From: JAEUIX01 sp046156035
GTDB lineage: Bacteria; Planctomycetota; Phycisphaerae; Phycisphaerales; UBA1924
DNA length: 64,000 nucleotides
Direction of reading: 5' to 3'
Assembly: GCA_046156035.1 (NCBI GenBank)
Contig: JBJXEW010000050.1
Coordinates: 124,001 to 188,000 of the forward strand
The notes beneath the pieces are model-generated. The model was not told the origin of the DNA. It worked only from the letters and a program-made list of their open reading frames with translations, and searched no databases. Position numbers and translations under genes: made by a program. The stretch's first letter is position 1, and each line of letters begins with the position of its first letter. This document shows, one piece after another, positions 26,888-34,730 of this stretch.

Positions 26888-26938
26888 GGCGGGGGCACTC
26901 CGAAAGCGGGGCCAGCGGCGCGGCGGTACGCTGTCGGG

Positions 26939-27466
26939 ATGATGCTATGGGCCTCCGGCGGATGGGCTTGGGCGAAGCGCGCGGCGTGCGTTGTTTGTGC
27001 TTTGGTAGGAAGTGGCTGTGGCGGGCCCACCGGGCCGACGGCCGCGGAGTTCGCGCATGTGGACGAGGCGGATGCTCGTGGGGACGAAGCAAGCGAACCT
27101 GTCCGGCGGGTGGTGGAGGCGGATTGGGACGACGTGGTCGGCGCGGTGGACTTAGCCGCATCGGAATCTGAGGTGGCCGTGGTCGTGATGACGGTTGAGC
27201 CCGCGGGGCTGCGCTGGTTTGAGGCCGGCCTTGAGCAGAAGATTCGTTGGGAGTTTGTCAGTGTATACGGGGATGCCGGTTGGCTGGAGGCGAGCCGCGA
27301 CGGTGCGAAGGCTGCGGACGAAATCACGCTGGAGTGCCGGTTTGACGAGCCGCCCAAGTCGGCCGCTGAGCGGGCGCTGATTGCCCGGGTGGTGGAGCGG
27401 CTGGAGCGAATGAGGGGGCAGCGTGCCGCGGCGATCGGGGAGCCGTTTGGCGTGCCGGCAAAGTGA
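26939..27466 (+). CDS. Hypothetical lipoprotein-like protein
   Basis: 175 residues from the ATG at 26939 (a second ATG follows immediately). The N-terminus has a hydrophobic run ending ALVGSGCGG, a possible lipoprotein cleavage site at C27, though the lipobox is not perfect. The remainder is soluble and mixed alpha/beta (VAVVVMTVEPAGLRW, then FVSVYGDAGWLEASRDG) with a basic helical end (RALIARVVERLERMRGQR). No family recognised. It shares a 51-base divergent region with phoH. Confidence 0.55.
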   Translation: MMLWASGGWAWAKRAACVVCALVGSGCGGPTGPTAAEFAHVDEADARGDEASEPVRRVVEADWDDVVGAVDLAASESEVAVVVMTVEPAGLRWFEAGLEQKIRWEFVSVYGDAGWLEASRDGAKAADEITLECRFDEPPKSAAERALIARVVERLERMRGQRAAAIGEPFGVPAK

Positions 27467-27604
27467 CAAGAATGGCTTATGCGGACGCGATACGGTGAAA
27501 CTGGGGGGATTTCTGATTGCGTCGGCTGGCGCGTGTGATATGTTTCTTGTGCGTGAGGGGGCGGTGTCTGTAGACACAGCGGCGAGTGCCGCCGGAGCCG
27601 GCCC

Positions 27605-28642
27605 ATGTTTTTTGACACCAAGTTGTTCGTTGCCGCCGTCGCGGGCGCGGTGGTGGGCGTGGCCTCGTGCGGGGTTGCGGCGCAGTCGGTGTTTTCGTAC
27701 GACCTGTTCAAGTCGGCGGTGTACTCGCAGACGAGCAACGATGCGCCGCCAGCGCCAGATTATTTCATTGGCGTTGCGCGGATCATTCTGAACGTGGCGG
27801 AGGACGTCACGCCGGTGAATCTGCAGTACAACGGGGTGTATGACGGCGCGGGGCTGCTGAGTTTCGACGAGACGCAGTATCTGTTCTTTTCCACGCCCCG
27901 TGCCACGATTGCGGCCCTGGACGCGGATTTCCCGGTGGGGACGTACACGTACCGGATTTTCGGTTCCTTCCCGTGGCAGCAGTCGGCGACGCTGCAACTG
28001 CCCGCGACGCAGTTGGCGGCGGCAGTGCCCGCGTTCACGGGGGATACATGGGAGCGGATGACGGCGGGGGCGGCAAACGCGGGCCAGGCGTTCACGGGGA
28101 CGATCAACGGGTGGGTTCCCGGTGTGGGCGGGCAGGCGGACGAGTGGTTCACGTTTGTGAATGTACACGACGCGAACACGGGCGAGTTTGTGTTCTCGGC
28201 GGGCGTGCTGGACCCGACGGCACAGGAGTTCACGATTGATGCGGGGGTGCTGGCACCGAGCACGCTGTATCAGGTGTCGGTGTATTACTCGACGCGCGAC
28301 AACCAGAGCCCGGGCGGGTTCGGGGGGGCGCTGCGGCTGGCGGGGTTTGATCGCGTGGTGGTGGCGTTCCTGCTGACGGCGGCACCCTCGTGTGTGCTGG
28401 ACTACAACCTGGACACGGTGATCAACCCTGACGACCTGGGCGACTTCATCACGGACTACTACACCGACCCCGCGATTCCCGGGCCCGGGGGCTACGCGAT
28501 TGCGTGTCCTGAGAACGACCCGCCGTATGACGCGGGCTACAAGACCGGGTACACACCCGACGGGTCGGGGCAGTGCAACGAGCCGTTCCCTGACAATCTG
28601 GGCGACTTCATCACGGATTACTACGCCTCGGAGGGGTGCTGA
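27605..28642 (+). CDS. Secreted protein with GC-type dockerin tail
   Basis: 345 residues with a signal peptide (cleavage near GVAAQS). The body (about 30-255) is beta-rich with no motif I recognise. The C-terminal part begins with Cys and has two units, INPDDLGDFITDYYTD and PDNLGDFITDYYASEGC. A Cys-containing insert of about 35 residues divides them, as in the protease at 7491. The first loop (DYNLDTVINPDDLGD) keeps the calcium-type Asp residues. Likely exported and held on the cell surface. It is followed by dnaN but separated by a repeat-containing gap. Confidence 0.8.
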   Translation: MFFDTKLFVAAVAGAVVGVASCGVAAQSVFSYDLFKSAVYSQTSNDAPPAPDYFIGVARIILNVAEDVTPVNLQYNGVYDGAGLLSFDETQYLFFSTPRATIAALDADFPVGTYTYRIFGSFPWQQSATLQLPATQLAAAVPAFTGDTWERMTAGAANAGQAFTGTINGWVPGVGGQADEWFTFVNVHDANTGEFVFSAGVLDPTAQEFTIDAGVLAPSTLYQVSVYYSTRDNQSPGGFGGALRLAGFDRVVVAFLLTAAPSCVLDYNLDTVINPDDLGDFITDYYTDPAIPGPGGYAIACPENDPPYDAGYKTGYTPDGSGQCNEPFPDNLGDFITDYYASEGC

Positions 28643-28656
28643 GTGCGGGACCGGAT

Positions 28657-28682
28657 GAGGGCCGAGGGCCGAGGGCCGAGGG
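28657..28682. repeat. Heptanucleotide tandem repeat
   Basis: GAGGGCC is repeated three times and followed by GAGGG, between the dockerin gene and dnaN. Related GGCCGAG words continue to about 28692. It could be an unstable spacer upstream of dnaN. Confidence 0.6.
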
Positions 28683-28701
28683 ATGCGGGCCGAGCGGACC
28701 G

Positions 28702-28739
28702 GTGCAAGGGGGAGCGTGCCCCGCTAGACTCAGCGTCTA
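28702..28739 (+). promoter_or_regulatory. Candidate dnaN promoter with inverted repeat
   Basis: TAGACT at 28725-28730 could be a -10 box, 17 bases after a weak -35 (GTGCAA at 28702). The -10 overlaps an inverted repeat, TAGAC-TCAGC-GTCTA (28725-28739), 16 bases before the dnaN ATG, which could be an operator or an mRNA stem. The -35 match is poor. Confidence 0.3.
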
Positions 28740-28755
28740 ACGGAGCGTTGCAACT

Positions 28756-29970
28756 ATGAAGGTGATCTGCGATCGGGCGGCTCTTCTGGCCGCGGTGAAC
28801 AACGTGGCGGCGGTGACCCCGCAGCGGACGCCCAGCCCCGCGCTCTCGTGCCTGAAACTGGTGGCGAGCAAGGTGGGGGGCGTGGGGGAACTGCGCCTGT
28901 GGGGCACGGACGCGGAGACGAGCCTGGAACTGTCGCTCTCCGCGGTGGATGTGGCCCAGCCGGGTTCCGCGGCCATCCCCGCGGACAAACTCCGCCAGAT
29001 CGTTCAGGCTCTGGAGATGGAGCCGACGCTGACGCTGGAGACGGACGGGGACACGTGCACGATCAAGTCGGGCTCGTCGCGGTTCAAGATTTTCACGTAT
29101 CCGCTGGAGCAGTTCCCGCAGATTCCGGACTTTGCCGCGCTGGTGGCGCAGGGTGGCGGGGCGAAGGCCGTGTTCTCGCACGCGGCGGGGAGCCTGCTGT
29201 CGCTCATCAACCGGACGGTGTTCGCGACGGCCAAGGAGACAAGCCGCTACGCGATCAACGGCGTGCTGCTGAAGCGCGACGGGAAGAAACTGGAGATGGT
29301 GGCGACGGACGGCCGGCGGTTGGCCCTGTGCCGCGCCACGCTGAAGCCCGGGGCGGGCGACAGCGGCGGGGCGACGAGTTGCATTATTCCGACCAAGGCG
29401 CTGAACCTGGTGACGCGCCTCACGCACGGGCCGGAGGAGATCGTGCGGGTGGCGATCTCGGACAACAGGGTCTTCTTCGCGTTTGAGGAGGCAACGGCCG
29501 AGGCCGCGAAGGGCAAGGACGCAGCGAAGGCCGGGCAGGGGCCGCGTGCGGTGCTCTCCAGCGCGCTGGTGGAGGGTGCGTTCCCTCCGTATGAGGATGT
29601 GATTCCAAAGGACCACGACAAGAAGGTGACGGTGGACCGCGACCTGCTGAGCGCGGGCGTGCGCGAGGCGAAGATTCTGACCAACGAGGAGAGCCGCGGC
29701 GTGCGGCTGGCGTTCAGCGCCAAGAAGAAGCAGGTGAAGATCACGAGCCGTGCGCCCGAGATGGGCGAGAGCGAGATTGACGTGGAACTGGCGGGGTACG
29801 ACGGGGAGGACGTGGAGATCAGTTTCAACCCCGAGTTCATCGGCGATGCGCTCAAGACGATGGACGAAGCGCAGGTGGTGATTGAACTGAAGGCCCCCAA
29901 CAAGCCGGGCGTGATCCGCAGCGGGGCGGAGTTTTTGTACGTGGTCATGCCGGTGAATCTGCCGACGTGA
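28756..29970 (+). CDS. dnaN: DNA polymerase III beta sliding clamp
   Basis: 404 residues. The beta clamp forms a dimeric ring that holds the replicative polymerase on DNA. Family features: MKVICDRAALLAAVNNVA at the start, IPADKLRQIVQAL, SRYAINGVLLKRDGKKLEMVATDGRRLAL in domain 2, and the C-terminal VIRSGAEFLYVVMPVNLP closing the protein-binding pocket. It exceeds the usual 370-odd residues partly through a low-complexity Ala/Lys/Gly insert (EAAKGKDAAKAGQGP near 250). dnaE is in the same window but 11 kb away on the other strand; no dnaA or gyrB is next to it. Confidence 0.95.
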   Translation: MKVICDRAALLAAVNNVAAVTPQRTPSPALSCLKLVASKVGGVGELRLWGTDAETSLELSLSAVDVAQPGSAAIPADKLRQIVQALEMEPTLTLETDGDTCTIKSGSSRFKIFTYPLEQFPQIPDFAALVAQGGGAKAVFSHAAGSLLSLINRTVFATAKETSRYAINGVLLKRDGKKLEMVATDGRRLALCRATLKPGAGDSGGATSCIIPTKALNLVTRLTHGPEEIVRVAISDNRVFFAFEEATAEAAKGKDAAKAGQGPRAVLSSALVEGAFPPYEDVIPKDHDKKVTVDRDLLSAGVREAKILTNEESRGVRLAFSAKKKQVKITSRAPEMGESEIDVELAGYDGEDVEISFNPEFIGDALKTMDEAQVVIELKAPNKPGVIRSGAEFLYVVMPVNLPT

Positions 29971-29984
29971 GGGGGCAGGTGACA

Positions 29985-30014
29985 GGGCACAGAGGAGAGC
30001 CAGAGCACGAAGGC
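29985..30014. repeat. GGCAC-type repeat, degraded copy
   Basis: GGGCACAGAGGAGAGCCAGA followed by GCACGAAGG in the 67-base gap after dnaN. It belongs by sequence to the GGCACnnA family but is degenerate. Confidence 0.5.
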
Positions 30015-30037
30015 CCGCGGTGCGCGTGGGGCAGGGT

Positions 30038-30889
30038 ATGAGCGCCGGGCTGGTTTATGGCGATATTTTCGGGCAGCGGTTGTGGCCGTGGGCGACGGGT
30101 GAGGTGCGCGTCGAGATTGCGGCGGGAGGTGCGAAGAGCACCGACTCCGCCAAGCCGGAGTCCGCCTTGGCGGATCTTCGATCGGTGGCACAGAAGGCGG
30201 ACGGGACGTCCGCCCCACCAGTGGCACGCGGCCAGGGCGATGAGATTGAACGGCGGTGGAGCGCGGCACGCGCGGCCAACCCGCGACTGCGCGATGGGGA
30301 CGTGCTGAGCGTGATGGCGATTGATGCGGCCGCGGGCATCATCTCCGCCGCGCGATCAAGTTACAAGCGTCTGGTGGCGCAGGACGAAACGCTCGACCTG
30401 GGCGTGCGGATGCTGGGTGTGAAGGGCTTGATCGTGGGACGCGATGCCGCGGGGGATGAGCACGTGCTGATCGCGCGGCGGGGAATGGAGACGCGCGTGT
30501 ACGGCGGCATGTGGGAGATCGCGCCCGCCGGCGGTGTGCAAGTGCCGCCGCGCGGTGTGGAAGCACTGGGCACGGATGCGCTGCGGCAGACGCTGGCGGA
30601 GGAGGCCGCGGAGGAACTGGGTGTCACGCTGGATGCGAGCGGGGCGAGGCCGGTGGCGGTGGTGGAGGATGCGGTGGCACGCAGCGTGGATGTGATTGTG
30701 CGGCTGGAGTGGCCGGGAGTGGTTGAGCCCCGGGCGACTGTCTGCCGCGCGGCGGAGGAGGAGTGGGAGTACATCGACGCGGCGTGGCTGGCGCGCCGCG
30801 ATGCACGGGCGTTTGACGCGCACGCGGCGGGCGAGATCGTGGGGCCGATGCGCGTGGTGATGCGGTGGATGGGGTGGACGGGGGCGTGA
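30038..30889 (+). CDS. Nudix-like hydrolase with repeat-derived insert
   Basis: 283 residues from the ATG at 30038 (an earlier GTG at 30020 is possible). The C-terminal half is Nudix-like: GGMWEIAPAGG before the box, then a divergent box at about 165-196 ending LAEEAAEELGV. The EExGU end is kept, but the Arg of the REUxEE core is replaced by Glu, so activity on nucleoside diphosphates is uncertain. The N-terminal half holds about 30 residues of foreign-looking sequence (about 35-62: STDSAKPESALADL, then KADGTSAPPVARG) encoded by two palindromes. The surrounding domain seems intact (VYGDIFGQRLWPW before, then ERRWSAARAANPRLRDGDVL). It follows dnaN by 67 bases. Confidence 0.7.
   Translation: MSAGLVYGDIFGQRLWPWATGEVRVEIAAGGAKSTDSAKPESALADLRSVAQKADGTSAPPVARGQGDEIERRWSAARAANPRLRDGDVLSVMAIDAAAGIISAARSSYKRLVAQDETLDLGVRMLGVKGLIVGRDAAGDEHVLIARRGMETRVYGGMWEIAPAGGVQVPPRGVEALGTDALRQTLAEEAAEELGVTLDASGARPVAVVEDAVARSVDVIVRLEWPGVVEPRATVCRAAEEEWEYIDAAWLARRDARAFDAHAAGEIVGPMRVVMRWMGWTGA
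30143..30173. repeat. Nested palindromes in the Nudix-like gene
   Basis: GACTCCG and CGGAGTC (30143-30162) form one hairpin. CCGCCAAG and CTTGGCGG (30147-30173) form a second, overlapping one. They encode in-frame residues in the insert of the Nudix-like protein, about 20 bases before element A copy 3. Confidence 0.75.
30196..30223 (-). repeat. Palindromic element A, copy 3 (reverse orientation)
   Basis: The reverse complement of the 28 bases at 2551-2578, identical at every position. It lies in frame within the Nudix-like gene, where the opposite orientation and another frame give KADGTSAPP instead of GGADVPSA. Confidence 0.85.
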
Positions 30890-30907
30890 GGCGTCAGGCA
30901 TCAGACC

Positions 30908-31903
30908 TCAGCCAGGGCCCGAGATCGCCTCCAGCAGCGCACCAAGGTCATCGGCGAGTGTGATGAGGTTGGTGCCGGGGATCGCGGCGAGCGGGTCGGT
31001 GAGGATGCCGACGCGCCGCTGCGTGATGGCGGGGATGGGGTGCTTAGCAAGGGGGCCGAGTGTGGCGGGAAATTCCTCCGGCGGAACGATGCGCCACTGC
31101 GGGCCGGGTGTGGAAGACGCGGGCGTTGCATCCGCCGGGCGCACGAGCACGATGCAGTCTGGGGCGATGCGGAGGACATCCTCGACGTCCAGTTGCATGA
31201 AGGGGGAGCCGGAGGTGATGGCCGGTGTGCCGCCGAGGCGCTCGAGGAGTTGGTGGTGGAAGGAGCCGGGCCCGATGGCGGTGGGGGGGTTGGTGCCGTA
31301 GAGGAGCAGGACGCGGCCGGCGGGCGCAAGCGAAGGCGTGCGCGGCGCCCACGCGGCTTTCATGCGCGCGGCGAGGGGTGTGTCGGTCCACGCGAGTGCG
31401 TTGGGCGTGGTGAGTGTGTGGAGGGAGGCCGCCGCGCGTTCGATGTCGGCGAGTGTGAGGAGGGGGAGGTCCTGCACGAGCCAGCCGCGCTCGCGCGCGA
31501 GTTGGGAGAGGCGTGCAGGAAGATCGCGGCCGCCCCCGCCCCCGCCCCCGCCCCCGCCACCCCACTGGACGAGCACATGCGTGGGGTTCACGCGGAGAAG
31601 CGTTTCGTAGTCGAAGCCCTGCTGGTCTCCGGCCACGGGCAGGGCCTGGTTGCTCCAGGCATCAAAGCCGTGGCGGGCGACGATGGCGTCGGCGTGGCCG
31701 AGGTCTCGCAGGATGACGGCGATGGCGGGCGAGAGCGCGGCGATGCGGAGGGTGGGGCGCGTGGCGGCGTGTGGCTGGGGGGGCGCCGGGGTAGGCCGTT
31801 CACAGGAGAGCACGACGAACGCCAGGAAGGCAGGAAGGCACACAGAGAAGAAGGCACGGAGGCACGGAGGCACGAAGGCACGAGGGAGCGCGCGGAGCGT
31901 CAT
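30908..31903 (-). CDS. Periplasmic binding lipoprotein (BtuF-like)
   Basis: 331 residues from the ATG at 31903, which overlaps the upstream stop by 4 bases. The body (TLRIAALSPAIAVILRDLG, then IVARHGFDAW, then RVNPTHVLVQW) matches class III substrate-binding proteins of iron/B12 ABC importers. The lipobox ends at C34 (FVVLSC). The first 25 residues (LPRAFVPPCLRAFFSVCLPA) are encoded by a GGCAC-type repeat, so the signal peptide is largely repeat-derived. A run of eleven glycines sits at 115-125. No permease or ATPase gene is next to it. Confidence 0.75.
   Translation of the reverse strand: MTLRALPRAFVPPCLRAFFSVCLPAFLAFVVLSCERPTPAPPQPHAATRPTLRIAALSPAIAVILRDLGHADAIVARHGFDAWSNQALPVAGDQQGFDYETLLRVNPTHVLVQWGGGGGGGGGGGRDLPARLSQLARERGWLVQDLPLLTLADIERAAASLHTLTTPNALAWTDTPLAARMKAAWAPRTPSLAPAGRVLLLYGTNPPTAIGPGSFHHQLLERLGGTPAITSGSPFMQLDVEDVLRIAPDCIVLVRPADATPASSTPGPQWRIVPPEEFPATLGPLAKHPIPAITQRRVGILTDPLAAIPGTNLITLADDLGALLEAISGPG
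31531..31558. repeat. Hexanucleotide GC microsatellite
   Basis: CCCCCG repeated four times with a GGC-rich edge encodes glycines 115-125 of the binding lipoprotein. Because the unit is 6 bases, copy changes alter the number of glycines without shifting the frame. Confidence 0.8.
31820..31885. repeat. GGCAC-type repeat forming a signal peptide
   Basis: AGGCACGGAGGCACGGAGGC and then ACGAAGGCACGAG, preceded by GGAAGGCAGGAAGGCACACA. On the minus strand this encodes most of residues 5-28 of the lipoprotein at 30908. Same family as copies in dnaE. Confidence 0.8.
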
Positions 31904-33303
31904 GCGTGCTCCCTTGCGCCCACGCGCGCGGCGATCATCTCGCTGAGCCGCGCGAGCGCGCGCTCGTCGTGGAGCATGAAGGGCCAGGTGCGGTCGGCGG
32001 CGAGGCGCTCGGTGGCGGCCCGCGAGGCGAGCGTGTCGGCCCGCGCGGCGAGGTCGGCCAGCCGCGTCGTGTGGGCGGAGCGCACATCGGCCAGCAGGGC
32101 GTGCATGCGCGCGAAGAGCGCGGCACGCACGCGACGCATGGGCGTGCGGGTGATGCGCAGCGCGAGGGCACGCTTTTCCTGCTCGGCGCCCCACTGGGCC
32201 AAGGCCGCGGGTGAGTGGCGGGCGTGGTGAGCAACCCAGCGGGCATGGGCGATGTCCGCCGGTGCGGCGGGCGCGTGGTCGAGCAGGGGCAGGAGGAGCG
32301 TGGCGGTGGCGAGTGCGGTCGGGGCGAGTTCTTGGCCCAGCCACGCCGCGAACCAGTGATCGGTGGCGCGGTCGTAACCAGCGGTTCCGGTGGCACCGCC
32401 TCCGCCGAGGCCGTGGATGAAGAGATCGCACGCGGCCAGGCGCAGGAGGCCGGTGAGAAGGAGCGCGCGGGGAGCGAGCGTTTCGGTCGCGAGCGTGCCC
32501 AAGTCAGTGGACCACACCCGGCGGCGGTGGCCGGAGGCATCGATGTGCCAGAGCGGGAGTTCGAGGCGATCGCGGGCGGCATCGGCAGCGAGCGGGGCGA
32601 TGCCGGTGCGCGGCGCGGCGGTGAGCGCTGCGTTGTAGGCGGTGTGGCACGCGGCGGGGTTGGCCGCCATGCGCTGGACCAGTTTGGTGAAGAGCGTGGT
32701 GCGTGCGAGGCGCGAGGCGAAGAGGAGCGTGGGGACGTGGTTGTCGGCGAAGGGCGCGGCGAGGCTTGCCGCGGCACGGGCGACTTGCTCGGCGGCGGTG
32801 GCGCAGGACCTGTGGTGCAGGAGCGCTTCGCGCGTGCGCTGGAGCGCGGGGACCACTGCCTCGCACGCCGCGGCGGAGAGCGCTGGGGGGAGAGGCTCTG
32901 GATCGAACGCGGGAAGCGCGGCGGCGTTGGTGCTGGCGCTGATGCCGGCGGTGGCGGGCACTATGCGGTAGCGGTCGTCGGCCAGGGCACCCGCGGGATC
33001 GCGCGTTGGGAAACGCAGATCGAGGAACTCGGGTTCGTCTTGATCTACGACGATCCACGCGGGATGGGCGTGGTGTGCCGCGGCGGTGTGGAGCGTGGCG
33101 AAGTGCTTGGCGAGGATGCCCGCGTGCCAGAACTGGGCCTGATGGCCGGACATGACGATGGGCACGTTTGTGGGCAGGCCGAGTTGCCGGCGGAAAAGGG
33201 CCGCGGCGGGGTTGGTGGAGGCGCGGTTTGCGGCGAGCAGCGCGGCCCAGGCGTGCGGCTCGGGGCGGATGTGAACTTCGGGCTCGGGCGCGATGGGCTT
33301 CAT
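31900..33303 (-). CDS. Hypothetical protein, weakly BshC-like
   Basis: 467 residues; the ATG at 33303 (MKPIAPEPEVHIRPEPHAW) was chosen, though the frame extends 37 residues further. No signal peptide. A segment near 50-100 (VMSGHQAQFWHAGILAKHFA, then WIVVDQDEPEFLDLRFP) recalls the TGQQxGLxxGPLY...WIAxEDHDxxE pattern of BshC, the cysteine-adding enzyme of bacillithiol synthesis, but the match is loose. The C-terminal 150 residues are Ala/Arg-rich helices. It is coupled to the binding lipoprotein by a 4-base overlap. Function uncertain. Confidence 0.55.
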   Translation of the reverse strand: MKPIAPEPEVHIRPEPHAWAALLAANRASTNPAAALFRRQLGLPTNVPIVMSGHQAQFWHAGILAKHFATLHTAAAHHAHPAWIVVDQDEPEFLDLRFPTRDPAGALADDRYRIVPATAGISASTNAAALPAFDPEPLPPALSAAACEAVVPALQRTREALLHHRSCATAAEQVARAAASLAAPFADNHVPTLLFASRLARTTLFTKLVQRMAANPAACHTAYNAALTAAPRTGIAPLAADAARDRLELPLWHIDASGHRRRVWSTDLGTLATETLAPRALLLTGLLRLAACDLFIHGLGGGGATGTAGYDRATDHWFAAWLGQELAPTALATATLLLPLLDHAPAAPADIAHARWVAHHARHSPAALAQWGAEQEKRALALRITRTPMRRVRAALFARMHALLADVRSAHTTRLADLAARADTLASRAATERLAADRTWPFMLHDERALARLSEMIAARVGAREHA

Positions 33304-33416
33304 GTGTGGCGGCACAGCATGAAGAACCCTAGCGGGGTGGAGGGCCGATGGCAGAAGTTGGTGTTCATGCACCGACGCTGCTGCCGAGCCAGCAGTGTCG
33401 GTGGCACAGGACACGC

Positions 33417-34169
33417 TCAGCGTTCGCCGCAGGCGTTGGCGTTTACGCCCGCGATGGCCTCTTGCGGGAGCAGCGACTGCTGGCGGCGGAGTTCGCAGTG
33501 CAGGACCTGGCGGTAGTGGGCGAGGCGGTGCGCGGCATCATCGAGCAGGCCGCCGAAGTTGCGTGTGAGGTCTTTGTAGATGAGTTTGACTGGAATCTCC
33601 GTGATGCGAAAGCCCTGGGCCACAGCCTGCACCCAGAGTTGCATGGGGAAGGCATAGCCGTCTTCGCTCAGGCAGACGCGGCGGAGGGCGCTCACGCGGT
33701 GGGCCTTGAAGCCGCAGAAGGCGTCGGTGAGCGTGAGGTCAAGCCGGTCGTTGAGTTCGCGGGTGATCTCTTCGTTGATGGCGCGGCGCTCTGGCGGCGG
33801 GGCGGTGTCGGCGTCCATCGTGCACTTGTAGCGCGAGCCGCTGACAAGGTCCCAGCGGTTCTGGGCCGCGGCCTCGACAAACTCGGGGATGCTGGCCGGC
33901 TCGTGCTGCTCGTCGCAGTCCATGGTGATGACCCAGTCGTAGCCATGGCAGGTGGCGTAGGTGTACGCATCTCGCAGCGAGCGCCCGTAGCCGCGGTTGG
34001 CAGAGTGGCGGATGACCTCGACGGGGAAGCGGGGGAGAAGGACGGGCGTCCTGTCGGTGGAGCCGTCGTCAACCACGAGGACGTGGTCGGCGTACTCGAG
34101 GACGTGGGCGAGGACGCGGGCGATGTACTTTTCTTCGTTGTAGACGGGGATGGCGACGAGCGTGCGCAT
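33417..34169 (-). CDS. Family 2 glycosyltransferase (DPM1/UgtP-like)
   Basis: 250 residues, cytosolic GT-A fold. It has TLVAIPVYNEEKYIARVL at the start, LVVDDGSTDRTP near 35, the metal-binding ITMDCDEQHEP near 85, and an acceptor-side segment FPMQLWVQAVAQGFRITEIP followed by KLIYKDLTRNFGG. The late motif resembles dolichyl-phosphate-mannose synthase relatives, which charge a lipid carrier with sugar. No membrane helix is visible. It lies upstream of the 31900 gene by 113 bases on the same strand. Confidence 0.85.
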   Translation of the reverse strand: MRTLVAIPVYNEEKYIARVLAHVLEYADHVLVVDDGSTDRTPVLLPRFPVEVIRHSANRGYGRSLRDAYTYATCHGYDWVITMDCDEQHEPASIPEFVEAAAQNRWDLVSGSRYKCTMDADTAPPPERRAINEEITRELNDRLDLTLTDAFCGFKAHRVSALRRVCLSEDGYAFPMQLWVQAVAQGFRITEIPVKLIYKDLTRNFGGLLDDAAHRLAHYRQVLHCELRRQQSLLPQEAIAGVNANACGER

Positions 34170-34254
34170 GATGGCGATCTCCCTCTTTGCTGTCGGTCGG
34201 CTGGTAGTACGGATGCCGCGGGGCGGGGGTTCGGACCCGGGTGGCCAGCATGGC

Positions 34255-34530
34255 TCACCCGGCGCGCCGCTCCGCTATGGCCTCACTGGACCGCAAGAGC
34301 ACGTCAGGGCAGATGTCTGCGCCGTTGGGCCAGCAGATGGTGCCGATGTCCGGGTTCACGAAAACCCGCCTGAAGAACTCGGGATCAAGCAGCGGCTGAA
34401 ACACACCGACGAACGGCCCGAACTGCGCGACATCCACGGTCCGACGCTGGCCGTCTGCGAACGTGAGCAGCAGGCGCATCTCGCCAAGGGGCTCGACCTT
34501 GATGACATCGGGTGCGGGCATGGTGGTCAT
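34255..34530 (-). CDS. DUF2442-domain protein (orphaned partner)
   Basis: 91 residues from the ATG at 34530 (a second Met at 34521 is possible). The pattern VEPLGEMRLLLTFADGQRRT, VDVAQFGPFVGVFQPLLD, FVNPDIGTICWPNGADICPD is the DUF2442 fold. Such proteins usually sit beside a DUF4160 gene, a pair often suggested to be toxin-antitoxin-like, without proof. Here the DUF4160 gene just upstream is truncated, leaving this one without its partner. Confidence 0.85.
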   Translation of the reverse strand: MTTMPAPDVIKVEPLGEMRLLLTFADGQRRTVDVAQFGPFVGVFQPLLDPEFFRRVFVNPDIGTICWPNGADICPDVLLRSSEAIAERRAG

Positions 34531-34637
34531 TGTAGAGTGTGCTGTGCACGCGGCGGGAGCCACTTGTCGGCAGGACAAGCCTGCGGAGTGAAGAGTCGCA
34601 GAGGCGGGAGCGGATCATCCGTGTCGGGGCGAGGGTA

Positions 34638-34730
34638 CTCTCCGTGTATCTCCGCGCTCTCCGTGTTTCAATCCGCTCCGGGGGTGTCGCCGGGCATTGC
34701 AACACGGAGACCACTGAGATGCACGGAGCA
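34638..34730. repeat. Inverted-repeat element with CACGGAG arms
   Basis: Left arm 34638-34667 (CTCTCCGTGTATCTCCGCGC and TCTCCGTGTT) and right arm 34701-34730 (AACACGGAGACCACTGAGAT and GCACGGAGCA) are imperfect reverse complements, separated by about 33 bases. It has no coding content of its own and lies inside what was a DUF4160 gene. Architecture resembles the inverted GGCAC repeat in dnaE at 41848. Confidence 0.75.

Noticed and set aside
30020..30037. GTG start for the Nudix-like gene
   Set aside because: The ATG at 30038 lies directly after GGCAGGGT, a plausible ribosome site; the GTG adds six residues without conserved features.
31531..31558. Phase-variable switch
   Set aside because: The unit is 6 bases, so slippage cannot change the reading frame.
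20195..34730. GGCAC and palindromic repeats as insertion sequences
   Set aside because: No transposase, no terminal inverted repeats of IS type and lengths under 100 bases; better treated as small palindromic elements of unknown mobility.
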